Source of the DNA: Paralithodes platypus
Lineage: Eukaryota; Arthropoda; Malacostraca; Decapoda; Lithodidae
Reading direction: 5' to 3'
NCBI GenBank assembly: GCA_032716605.1
Contig: CM064509.1
Location: 51,670,136-51,734,135, forward strand
DNA: 64,000 nt
Shown: positions 56,226 through 64,000 of the stretch, piece after piece
Layout: every line of letters begins with the position of its first letter
How positions within the stretch are numbered: position 1 is the first letter of the stretch
Position numbers and translations under genes: made by a program
Notes under the pieces: model-generated
Databases searched by the model: none
The model's input: the letters and a program-made list of their open reading frames with translations, nothing else
What the model was told of the DNA's origin: nothing

Positions 56226-56800
56226 TATGTGAAACAAACTGCCTGGGAAATTTAGTATATGGTGAAACCACAACAAATACTTTGTTTGAGAACTCTCTAT
56301 AACTAAATGTTACGGTGGATTCTTATTTATCAGGTAGATGGTTAAGTACCGTCAATAAAACCCTAAGCGAAGACGTATTATTTGTCATTGTATAGAACAG
56401 GTTCGGCCCTACATGGACACTCTTTGCATACAAACTATATTCGAACGTGTGAACATTGGGTATATATTTTTCTAAATCCATTCATTTCACGTGGGAGAAA
56501 GAAAAGGGTATTTTATAATATGTAACCAATTCTAGCGTTTATTATTTACAGCATGAATTGAGAAATGTTGGCTTGAGAATAATGTTCACCAAATTAATGG
56601 TGTAAACAGCTAGTATTTACACAAAATAAAATGATAATTAGAAACATAATATATTTTCACAAATATATGCTACCATTTATTAATAGGTTTATATCAATAG
56701 AACTCCTAGTTTTATGACGTGGTGCATGGAAAACCATAAACTATACCGCTATTCTCGTTGGCCAAGACGATAATCAAACCCGAAATATTTCCGCTGCGTG
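56226..56800. other. No gene seen
   Basis: AT-rich; nothing recognised. Confidence 0.5.
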
Positions 56801-56805
56801 TTTAA

Positions 56806-57016
56806 CCCCTTCTGTTCTGGAAACGTATTTATAATTGTATTCTTACTATACTGTATATAGACGATGGTGTGCAGTTTAAGAAGGATCTGTGAACGTATAC
56901 AGGGTTAAGTGAGATTGTTCGAAGCCTGTTACCTGCTAGAGGCCCTCTTTAACTTAATATAATCTCCAGATAGTAGCCAGAATAACGTTAATAGGACGGC
57001 ACCGGTACTGAAAGGG
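56806..57016. mobile_element. P1-family MITE (P3)
   Basis: TTAA on both sides (56802-56805 and 57017-57020). Ends CCCCTTCTGTTCTGGAAACG and, inverted, CCCTTTCAGTACCGGTGCCG. Interior AGACGATGGTGTGCAGTTTAAGAAG... is the reverse complement orientation of P1. Confidence 0.85.
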
Positions 57017-57402
57017 TTAACAATACCTCTATCATTACAGTGTAAATCTAATATCTTCAGAGGACAGCTTAATTCTATTATTATTACTACTATAAATAAT
57101 AAAATTAATGTGTTGTATTTTCTTTTTGTCTGTTTGACTTAATATCAATTATGTTGATACACCCATACACTAACTAGATATTAATTATTTAATGTCATAA
57201 AGGGATGACAATCATGTTCTTTACATTAGGTGAATTTCCATATTTCAATATTTTACAAAATGTCTTAACCATTACATCTATATCCTAGTTCATGATCCAC
57301 GAGGTTGTTGGTTTCTTGAATATTTTACTTGGTTGGTGTTTATGTAAATGGTGTGGACATGAATATCTTCATCCTATTAACGCTACGATTATGAGATGTT
57401 AA

Positions 57403-57609
57403 CTCATTAAATACCGGTGATATCCTTTTCAAAATATTCTGGCAAATATTAGTCGATTTGATTTAGATAAAGAAGGGATATGATTTAGAATGCTACAGCC
57501 TATTGTAAATATAACCTTACCTACCACAGACCCTTTCTAATCTTCATAAAATCGTTTGAATAGAGCTATAATGAAATATAATATAATTATGTCCCCGGTA
57601 CCAAAGGGG
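57403..57609. mobile_element. P1-family MITE (P4), decayed right end
   Basis: TTAA (57399-57402), then CTCATTAAATACCGGTGATA. Interior CTACCACAGACCCTTTCTAA matches P1 in the same orientation. Right TIR GTCCCCGGTACCAAAGGGG is present, but the following TTAA is changed. Confidence 0.75.
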
Positions 57610-57619
57610 AAGTAAAAAG

Positions 57620-58010
57620 TCTCCAAGGTTCACCAAGGTCCTCTGTTCTATGATATAGAAATTTACATACTACGCAACGACACTTCACACGTGGTTTTAG
57701 ATATAGGCATATTGATAATATGCATTTATCATAGTTAACAAATTATAGTCTGTTTTGTCTTACATATTATCACCGCCTTATGTTCGACTTATTAATTCGT
57801 GCATTCATAAAGATACAATGATTTGATGAGAGATATAGAAATAGAGAGAAGGAAGGGAGATAATCGTCATTCCGTGGTTCTAGTGGTGGAAAGTGATCCA
57901 AGGGAAGAGGCTTACAGACGTGCAACAAGACAGAAGTATAGAGAGGGAAGGAGGGGCTTAGCTGAGAGAGGGTGGATACGCGGGGATGGAATGGGGGAGG
58001 GGGGAGGGGG
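57620..58010. other. No gene seen
   Basis: AT-rich, then a purine-rich stretch (57820-58010) with GGGGGAGGGGGGAGGGGGGG. No domain in the basic Arg/Gly-rich translation. Confidence 0.45.
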
Positions 58011-58011
58011 G

Positions 58012-58206
58012 GGTCACAATGTTACCAACACCATTCGCGATTCTCTCCCAGGCATGTGTAGCAGGATTTATGTCAACAATAGTACCTTACTCTTCAACAC
58101 TACGCTAATCAACCCATCTTCTCTCATTACTCTTGGTGTTTCTTTTTCTTCTGACCTTTCTTGGAAAGATCATGTTACTACACTTGCTAAAACAGCTTCC
58201 CATTAG
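58012..58206 (+). mobile_element. Jockey-like LINE scrap (J6)
   Basis: Encodes LLFNTTLINPSS, then LGVSFSSDLSWKDHVTTLAK and TASH. This is the region after the RT palm in J1 and J3 (for example LGVYFSLDLSWKDHITTFAK). Confidence 0.85.
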
Positions 58207-59525
58207 TAAGGTGCCTTCAACATAGTTTTGCTCTGAACAGTGGTTCGAACCATCTGCAACCAATCATTATAGTTACATGCAAACAGAAATATTAACCTCA
58301 TATTACATAGACCATTAACATTCGCATTATTTTCATTACCATATCACAATATAAGAAATGGGCATGTTTGTTTTTAATTATACAAAAATATATAGTCAGA
58401 AAAGCAAAGATATGATTTTAACGATGTTCAAGAAAGTATTCGAGACTCAATGCACCGTGTGTTAGTGCGTGCATTGCCGCATAAACTACCGTAACCTGGC
58501 ATGCAAAAAGGCTTGTAAGATCTCAAGCCCTGACCAGAAACTTTATCCAGGTGAGCTAGCTTTTAGGGATTATATGCGTATATTATGTATTGTGTTAATG
58601 AGAGAATAGGAAGTTATAGCAATATAAGATTATTGGTAACAGGCATTCATGCAGGTACTCATGCCTAGCTTTGCAATTATTAGGATTCTTCAGCCATATA
58701 AGAGTTGTTGCGTAATAGAGTGACTATTGTTACGATGTGAAAGAGACACAAACAATAGGCTAGATGTAAATTTAAAACTGATATCTGCAATCAGCAAAAT
58801 CTCAGGTTCAAAGAAACTAAGTAGACAAATAATCAGTTTAATTAAATTAAATATTATAGTACACAAATAAAATTAAAAGTTCTTCAGGACGAGATAAGAA
58901 TATACTGCACTAAGATTAGGCTTAACAGCTAAACAGAAAACTTAACATAAATATGATTGATTGATGGCTGGAGTAAAGTGGGAGATTAGAGAGTTTTGGA
59001 TAGAGGAAGAATAAGTTGAGAAATGAGAAGTACTGTAAAAGATAAAAGTACTTGGGCTCAACCAAGTTGCTCCATTGTTTGTAAAATATGTAAATGCAAA
59101 GTTATTAAATGTATAAGGGCCTTTACTGAATCAATGCGATATTGTAATAATAAGATCTCACAGGAATTAATATTTTCTCAAGATCACTGAAAATGGTTAA
59201 TACACATTTAATAGCTTACAGAAATGCACAAATCATTAATAAAAACAATTCAATTAACTTATACAATTATTTAAATGTGAAGTAACTCTAAAATCAGGTG
59301 AAGGTATTGAGGGATAAGCCTTTACAACGGCACCTCGTATCTACATTCTACTTTTCCTATTTTTATGAAGAGTGTTAAGAGGAGAGAAGGCATGTTGGAG
59401 AGAGAGGAAGCTGTTGGAGTGGCTTTGTTATGTGTGTTATTAGTCTCTATGCGTCGTCGAGGTGTCCCCCGACTGGGTGCAAGCATGTGAAACATGCTAG
59501 GACGTACTACAACACCCACTAAATG
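58207..59525. other. Unassigned; possible LTR-like start at 58735
   Basis: AT-rich. TGTTACGATGTGAAAGAGAC near 58735 resembles the start of the Gypsy LTR (TGTTACGATCC), but no matching end, duplication or second copy was found. Confidence 0.35.
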
Positions 59526-59601
59526 TCCGCCTGGGCTGGGATCGAACCCAGGTCAAGCAGATTCACACGTGAGCTTGCTCACCACTCGATCGCCGCGGCT
59601 C
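59526..59601 (-). mobile_element. tRNA-like SINE head
   Basis: Minus strand contains an A-box-like GATCGAGTGGTGAG and the B box GGGTTCGATCCC with a closed T-arm (CTGGG/CCCAG). An acceptor-like GGAGCC does not pair with the 3' side, so a working tRNA is unlikely. Confidence 0.55.
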
Positions 59602-60002
59602 CTGCCACTTGAGAAAATATTCCTTCCCAGCAAACTTATGTATGTAAAATACTGAGGTGTAACTAATATAAACTTATTAAATCTATAGCCTTTGAACCTT
59701 ATCACATATTAAGTAAATGCATACAATAACAATTCAAGCAATCAAAATTGATAATTAAATATTTAATTCACAGTAAACTCAATGACAATTAATTATTAAT
59801 TAATCCCTATATTATGAATGACTTAGCGACTAGCCTACATATGAGATAGCACTGAGAATAAATAATATAATATAGGCTAACAATAATAATAAAAAAGTAC
59901 GCAACTCTACGACCTAGAATTCTGCAAGTAGTATTGAATCTCTTAGGTAAAATCGGTAAATTTACAGTATTTATACTGTATATATATATTAAAAAATATA
60001 TA

Positions 60003-60073
60003 CTCACAGCCGGACTTGAACCACCGACAGTCAGAATAAGTGCCCATACTTTAATCCACTATACCACATCGTG
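60003..60073 (-). mobile_element. tRNA-like SINE head
   Basis: Minus strand has an A box TGGTATAGTGGA and a B box GGTTCAAGTCC with a recognisable T-arm; the acceptor stem is not closed. Similar to the element at 6782-6850. Confidence 0.6.
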
Positions 60074-60140
60074 ATAGAGGATACTTGTGTGTAGTGTATT
60101 AAACAATAGACACTCGTCCTGACTGAATATCATCATCTCA

Positions 60141-60404
60141 GGCATTCTCCCCAAGATCGACGCACCTGATAAATTCTACGACAAGGCCTTCAGCACAAAT
60201 AGCCGACTAAAATATTTGTGTCTGAGGGAAGAAGTTGAATTCATCAACCTCTGGAACAACTTCTACAACCAGCCTACTCTGTTCCGCAAGGATGGCACTC
60301 ATCTAAACCCTGTGGGTTCAGCACGCATGGGTCGTCTCCTACACGAAGCAGTCCGCAGCCATGGATCAAAAAACGCCATCAGAGAAGAAGCAGCAGTGAC
60401 ATAA
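60141..60404 (+). pseudogene. CR1 ORF1, C-terminal SGNH-esterase segment
   Basis: Frame ISGILPKIDAPDKFYDKAF, then REEVEFINLWNNFYNQPTLF and RKDGTHLNPVGSARMGRLLH, ending at 60404. DGTHLNPVG matches the Asp-x-x-His end of SGNH/GDSL hydrolases, which form the esterase domain in many CR1 ORF1 proteins. The domain's N-terminal Ser block is missing through truncation. Confidence 0.8.
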
Positions 60405-60487
60405 ATCATCCAACGCCAAGAAAAAAACAGAGGCAACCGAGGACCACCAGCGATAAGGACCGAAGACAGCGAGGACCGAGGACAGCC

Positions 60488-61040
60488 ATGAACATAAATG
60501 TAGATCTGACAAGAACCAAAAATATTATTAAAGAGCGTTCTGTGAGTTCTAAAATAACAAATTTAAAGGTTTTCTATGCAAACGCTCGTAGCATACGCAA
60601 TAAATTTTCAGATTTAGAGGAGCTAGTGTTTACAGAAAATTATGATGTGATTGGCATAACAGAATCTTGGCTCAATACAGAAGATAGAGACTTTTTAGCA
60701 GAGTATTCACTTCCCGGTTATGTAATGTTTGAGAAAAGCCGAATAAATCGAAATGGAGGTGGCGTTTTACTTTATATCAAAGAAAGTCTTAACCCTACCC
60801 TCTTGTCAAAACCTCAAATTGTGAACGTTGACGCATCTTTTGTGATAATAAAGAATAATAAAGGTACAAAAATAATACTTGCATTAATATACAGACCTCC
60901 AGCTCAATCAGTGCAAACTGACCGAGAAATTTACGAACAGATTGCAGTTGTAAGTAACTCACAAGATACCGTAATTTTTGGCGACTTTTAATTTACCTGT
61001 GACCTAGTGGGGCGATACTCTTACTTCACACTCCGGACAT
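60488..61040 (+). pseudogene. CR1 endonuclease
   Basis: Starts at the ATG 84 bp after ORF1. APE-type motifs: VFYANARSIRNKFSDL (N), IGITESWLN (E), YRPP and VIFGDF. The frame stops at 60989-60991 directly after GDF, because one extra T shifts the GDFN motif; a TAG follows in the restored frame near 61009. The SDH motif lies in the next open frame (NSDHRTITF near 61185). Confidence 0.9.
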
Positions 61041-61043
61041 GAC

Positions 61044-62945
61044 TTGTATACGAACTTGCAAGAGAGTTCGCTTTATCAATTTGTTCGAACGCCGACCCGT
61101 GGTAATAACGTTCTTGACATTGTACTTGCAACAAAAGAAGAATTAATAGAGAATTTGAATGTTGGTGATGAATTCAGTAACAGCGACCATCGTACGATAA
61201 CTTTCACTTTAAAGTTTACTAGTAACGAACCAAATAGTAGCATCGAAAAAGTCCCTAATTTCAAGAAAGCAAACTTCCATAAACTTAGAGCTATGTTTAA
61301 AGAAACTGACTGGAGCTTTTTAATTAACAATAATGACATAAATACATCTTGGAAGTTATTCGAAACCACTTACCTAAAAGCAGTGCAAGACTGCATACCA
61401 TCGAAAATACGGCGTCCAGGCCATAATAATAAGCCCAAATGGTGGAATAAAGATATTTCAAACTGCCTGCTTGCTAAAAAATTTGCTAATGATAGATTAA
61501 AATCCTCACAAAATGACGAAGAACGGGTGAAATTTGTAGAGCTACGACGCAAAGCCAAAAAGTTAATTAAGCAAAGTAAAAAGACCTTAGAGTTACATAT
61601 TGCGAATCAAAGTAAAACAAACCCGAAAGAATTCTATAGTTATATCAGAAAGAAAAAAGTAGTTACTTCAACTGTTGGACCGTTAGTCGATGAAAATGGA
61701 GAATACACCAAAGACGAAGTACAAATGAGTAATGCCCTCAATACCTTCTTTGCATCAGTTTTTACAACAGAAGACCTCAGTGATATCCCTACACCATCGC
61801 CGATTCAGATTGATAATTCAGATGTTCTAAGCAATATCACCGTTACAGAGAGAGAAGTATTGAATTGTTTAGATAAACTCAAGGTAAATAAAACGCCTGG
61901 ACCTGATACAATCTCGCCTAGAGTTCTGAAGGAAGCTAAGGATGAGCTCTCCAAACCACTGACATTACTATTCAATAAATCCTTGCAGTCTGGAACTATG
62001 CCTGATCAGTGGAAGCTAGCCAACGTAACACCGATATTCAAAAAAGGCAGCAAATCCCTACCCAGTAACTATCGTCCAATTAGCTTAACCTCAGTTGTAT
62101 GTAAAATGCTAGAAACGGTCATACGAGACAGACTCGTAAATCACTTAGAGGAAAATAACATACTTAAAGATACTCAACACGGCTTTCGTAAAAAACGTTT
62201 CTGTTTAACAAACTTCTTAGACTTCTTCCACGATATCCTCAACCTCTACGATGAGAGTAAAGCTGTAGATATTATATACCTTGATTTTCAAAAGGCCTTT
62301 GACAAAGTTCCCCACAAACGTTTACTGCTAAAACTAAAAGCGCATGGAATACAAGACGGTGTGTTGAAATGGATAGAAAATTGGCTCAGCGACAGAAAGC
62401 AAAGAGTAGTCATAAACGGTAAGGCATCTAAATGGACCAATGTAAGTAGCGGGGTACCCCAGGGATCGGTACTAGGACCAATTCTCTTTCTAATTTACAT
62501 CAACGACATATATGAGGGCCTCACCTGTACAATCTCAAAATTTGCTGACGATACAAAAATTGCAAATAGCGTACTCTCAAAAGAACAAGTTGACGATATG
62601 CAACACAATCTAGATAAATTGTCATGTTGGGCCCAAATTTGGCAAATGAGTTTCAATGCGGATAAATGTAAAGTACTACATATCGGATACCTAAATGAGA
62701 AAGCAAACTATTCGATGAATGGCACTCAGCTTAAGAATGTAAACAGAGAAACCGATCTGGGAGTAACAATATCGAGTAACCTAAAACCGAGTCAACAATG
62801 TTCAGAAGTTGTTAAGAAGGCAAACAAAATAATTGGCTTTATAGGCAGGTCATTTGAGCATAAATCCAAAGAAGTTATCCTAACCCTTTACAATTCCTTA
62901 GTCCGCCCTCTTCTGGAATACTGCGTTCAATCCTGGTGCCCTTAA
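61044..62945 (+). CDS. CR1 reverse transcriptase (ORF2 main part)
   Basis: 633 codons, uninterrupted. It opens with the end of the endonuclease (RGNNVLDIVLATKEEL, NSDHRTITFTLKF). RT motifs follow: NKTPGPDTISPRVLKEA, then TPIFKKGSKSLPSNYRPISL, HGFRKKRFCLTNFLDFF and IYLDFQKAFDKVPHKRLLLK (first D). Next are SGVPQGSVLGPILFLIYIND and SKFADDTKIAN (FADD box intact), and LGVTISSNLKPSQQCSEVVK. It ends at an in-frame TAA (62943) after SWCP; coding continues in the same frame to 63368. Confidence 0.94.
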   Translation: MYTNLQESSLYQFVRTPTRGNNVLDIVLATKEELIENLNVGDEFSNSDHRTITFTLKFTSNEPNSSIEKVPNFKKANFHKLRAMFKETDWSFLINNNDINTSWKLFETTYLKAVQDCIPSKIRRPGHNNKPKWWNKDISNCLLAKKFANDRLKSSQNDEERVKFVELRRKAKKLIKQSKKTLELHIANQSKTNPKEFYSYIRKKKVVTSTVGPLVDENGEYTKDEVQMSNALNTFFASVFTTEDLSDIPTPSPIQIDNSDVLSNITVTEREVLNCLDKLKVNKTPGPDTISPRVLKEAKDELSKPLTLLFNKSLQSGTMPDQWKLANVTPIFKKGSKSLPSNYRPISLTSVVCKMLETVIRDRLVNHLEENNILKDTQHGFRKKRFCLTNFLDFFHDILNLYDESKAVDIIYLDFQKAFDKVPHKRLLLKLKAHGIQDGVLKWIENWLSDRKQRVVINGKASKWTNVSSGVPQGSVLGPILFLIYINDIYEGLTCTISKFADDTKIANSVLSKEQVDDMQHNLDKLSCWAQIWQMSFNADKCKVLHIGYLNEKANYSMNGTQLKNVNRETDLGVTISSNLKPSQQCSEVVKKANKIIGFIGRSFEHKSKEVILTLYNSLVRPLLEYCVQSWCP

Positions 62946-63368
62946 TACCAAAAAGATATAAACAAGCTAGAACGAGTTCAACGTAGAGTTACCAAAATGA
63001 TACCTAGCCTAAAGAACAAACCATACGAAGAGCGTCTTAGAGAATTAAATCTATTTCCTTTAACCCAGCGCAGATTAAGAGGTGACTTAATTCAAGTGTT
63101 CAAAATCATCAAAGGCATCGACAATATGAACTGTAGTAAGTACTTCGCTATCGACCAATCTAATTACACGCGGGGAAACGGTTGCAAAATTATTGGTAAA
63201 TCTTTTAACTCACACGAATCTAAGAATTTCTTCTTCAATCGAGTTGTCAACTTGTGGAATGGGCTTCCCCGAAACGATATAGACTGCATCACCGTTGATT
63301 CATTTAAACTCCGCCTAGACAAATATCTCGCTTCAAACCCGCGACTGACTGCGTTTGTAAATGAATAA
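62946..63368 (+). pseudogene. CR1 ORF2 C-terminus after the premature stop
   Basis: In frame with the RT: DINKLERVQRRVTKMIPSLK, then YEERLRELNLFPLTQRRLRG, NGCKIIGKSFNSHESKNFFF and NLWNGLPRNDI, ending AFVNE. This is the usual CR1 C-terminal region. The same segment is present in CR1-2 (47940-48207, minus). Confidence 0.93.
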
Positions 63369-63626
63369 CTTTATTTTATCCCCCCCTCAGTTACTAACCC
63401 ATCTGTCCCCTACTAACTTCCTAATCCTGCCATGGACATTAGTTCCAGGGCAGTAATTCCCTTTCCAATGTTCCCTTACCCACTCTAAACCACTGTTTGG
63501 ACACTTGATCCTCAGTGTTTTGGAGGACAAGCAACCTAGAAGGGTCACTAAATCTGTTGTTGCTTGATTTCCTTTGTACTCCTTTGTACTCCTTTGTACT
63601 GTTGGTGGTTCATGTCCGCCTGGGAG

Positions 63627-63650
63627 TATATATATATATATATATATATA
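63627..63650. repeat. (TA)n microsatellite
   Basis: About 12 TA units shortly after the CR1 3' end. Confidence 0.95.
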
Positions 63651-63907
63651 ATTACATTGATGATCACATTGAATCTTAACCATTGAAATATTGATCTATA
63701 TTAAGGTCAACGTAACACTACTTTGTAGCATTTTGAATAAGGTGTAATTCAAATTTAAAATATATATAAGAAAGAAATAGTGACCATAATCTGTAACCTT
63801 CACCATTCACCTTGACCTTTGAATAACAAAAACACAAAACTTGGACAAGCGTTGCATTGACCAACCGAATTTGCCAGCAAAATTTGGTGACGATACGTAA
63901 CCCAACC
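63651..63907. other. No gene seen
   Basis: AT-rich spacer. Confidence 0.5.
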
Positions 63908-64000
63908 CGTTCAGTACAGTTCTGTCGGTTTCATTTCATACTGGATATTAAGATGATTTTATTTAGTTTATGAAGGGCCTCCATAAAATTAGCAAGCTTT
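63908..64000. mobile_element. P1-family MITE, cut by the window edge (P6)
   Basis: CCCGTTCAGTACAGTTCTGT...GATTTTATTTAGTTTATGAAGG aligns with the first ~90 bp of P1 (CCCATTCAGTACCGGTGACA...AATTTTATTCAGCTTAGGAAGG). The preceding bases are CCAA rather than TTAA. The right end is outside the window. Confidence 0.6.

Larger units (their letters stand above)
60130..63600 (+). mobile_element. CR1 LINE, near full-length 3' portion (CR1-1)
   Basis: Contains the ORF1 C-terminal esterase segment, endonuclease, full RT and C-terminus, then a 3' tail ending in three TTTGTACTCC units (63567-63600), the short-repeat end typical of CR1. The 5' truncation is at about 60130. Lesions are few: a one-base insertion and a nearby TAG at the endonuclease/RT junction, and one TAA at 62943. 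Confidence 0.94.

Noticed and set aside
58735..59520. Second Gypsy LTR beginning TGTTACGATG
   Set aside because: Similarity to the Gypsy LTR does not extend beyond the first ten or so bases.

Overview
This is a eukaryotic, animal-type genomic window with no recognisable host gene. It is almost entirely layered transposable elements and simple repeats. The mix of families (jockey-like LINEs with a GDFN endonuclease, RTE LINEs ending in TAGA repeats, CR1 with an esterase-type ORF1, Harbinger/MADF transposons, piggyBac-type MITEs, tRNA-headed SINEs, a short CTAAC array matching the arthropod telomere repeat, long CA/CT/TA tracts and 20- and 40-bp minisatellites) suggests an arthropod, most plausibly a decapod crustacean. 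The species call is inference.

Layout. 0.3-2.7 kb: a compound CA/CT microsatellite, a 1.3-kb 20-bp minisatellite and a pyrimidine-rich tract. 2.9-8.0 kb: a minus-strand jockey-like LINE broken by three later insertions: a 1.78-kb Harbinger-type element with 45-bp perfect terminal inverted repeats (TIRs) and a TTA duplication, a tRNA-headed repeat, and a 195-bp foldback element with a 9-bp duplication and (CTAAC)5 in its loop. 8.2-9.05 kb: a 40-bp minisatellite running into a tRNA-Val-like SINE. 9.3-15.8 kb: AT-rich sequence with SINE, Penelope-like, LINE and MITE fragments. 15.8-22.3 kb: a complete Harbinger transposon, with a four-exon MADF-type gene (+) converging on a DDE transposase (-). 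22.6-27.1 kb: a jockey-like LINE 3' part, then an RTE LINE with a long open reverse transcriptase. 27.6-39.8 kb: a plus-strand jockey-like LINE split by a 9.9-kb Gypsy retrotransposon (minus strand).

In the Gypsy element the integrase lies upstream of reverse transcriptase/RNase H, the reverse of the usual Ty3/Gypsy order and like the Gmr1 group. Its two LTRs are both 1,707 bp once a TTAA-flanked 658-bp MITE is removed from the right one, and they differ by about 1%. 39.8-46.9 kb: unassigned DNA, a second RTE copy, a LINE 3' fragment, a Tc1/mariner transposase remnant and a TA tract. 46.9-55.9 kb: two neighbouring relatives of a second Harbinger family, one non-autonomous and one autonomous, with very dense subterminal CGTGTTGACTCG-like repeats. 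The autonomous copy has an intron-containing transposase (+) converging on an uninterrupted four-exon MADF-type gene (-). 55.9-60.1 kb: MITEs, LINE scraps and tRNA-like heads. 60.1-63.6 kb: a CR1 LINE lacking only the 5' part of ORF1, followed by a last MITE that runs off the window.

How the parts work together. In each autonomous Harbinger element the DDE transposase would cut and join at the TIRs, and the MADF protein would act as its DNA-binding partner. The non-autonomous copies share TIRs but have lost the genes. The LINEs serve repeatedly as landing sites, so the nesting gives a relative chronology. Most coding regions carry one or two inactivating changes. The autonomous elements therefore look recently dead or near-dead rather than ancient.
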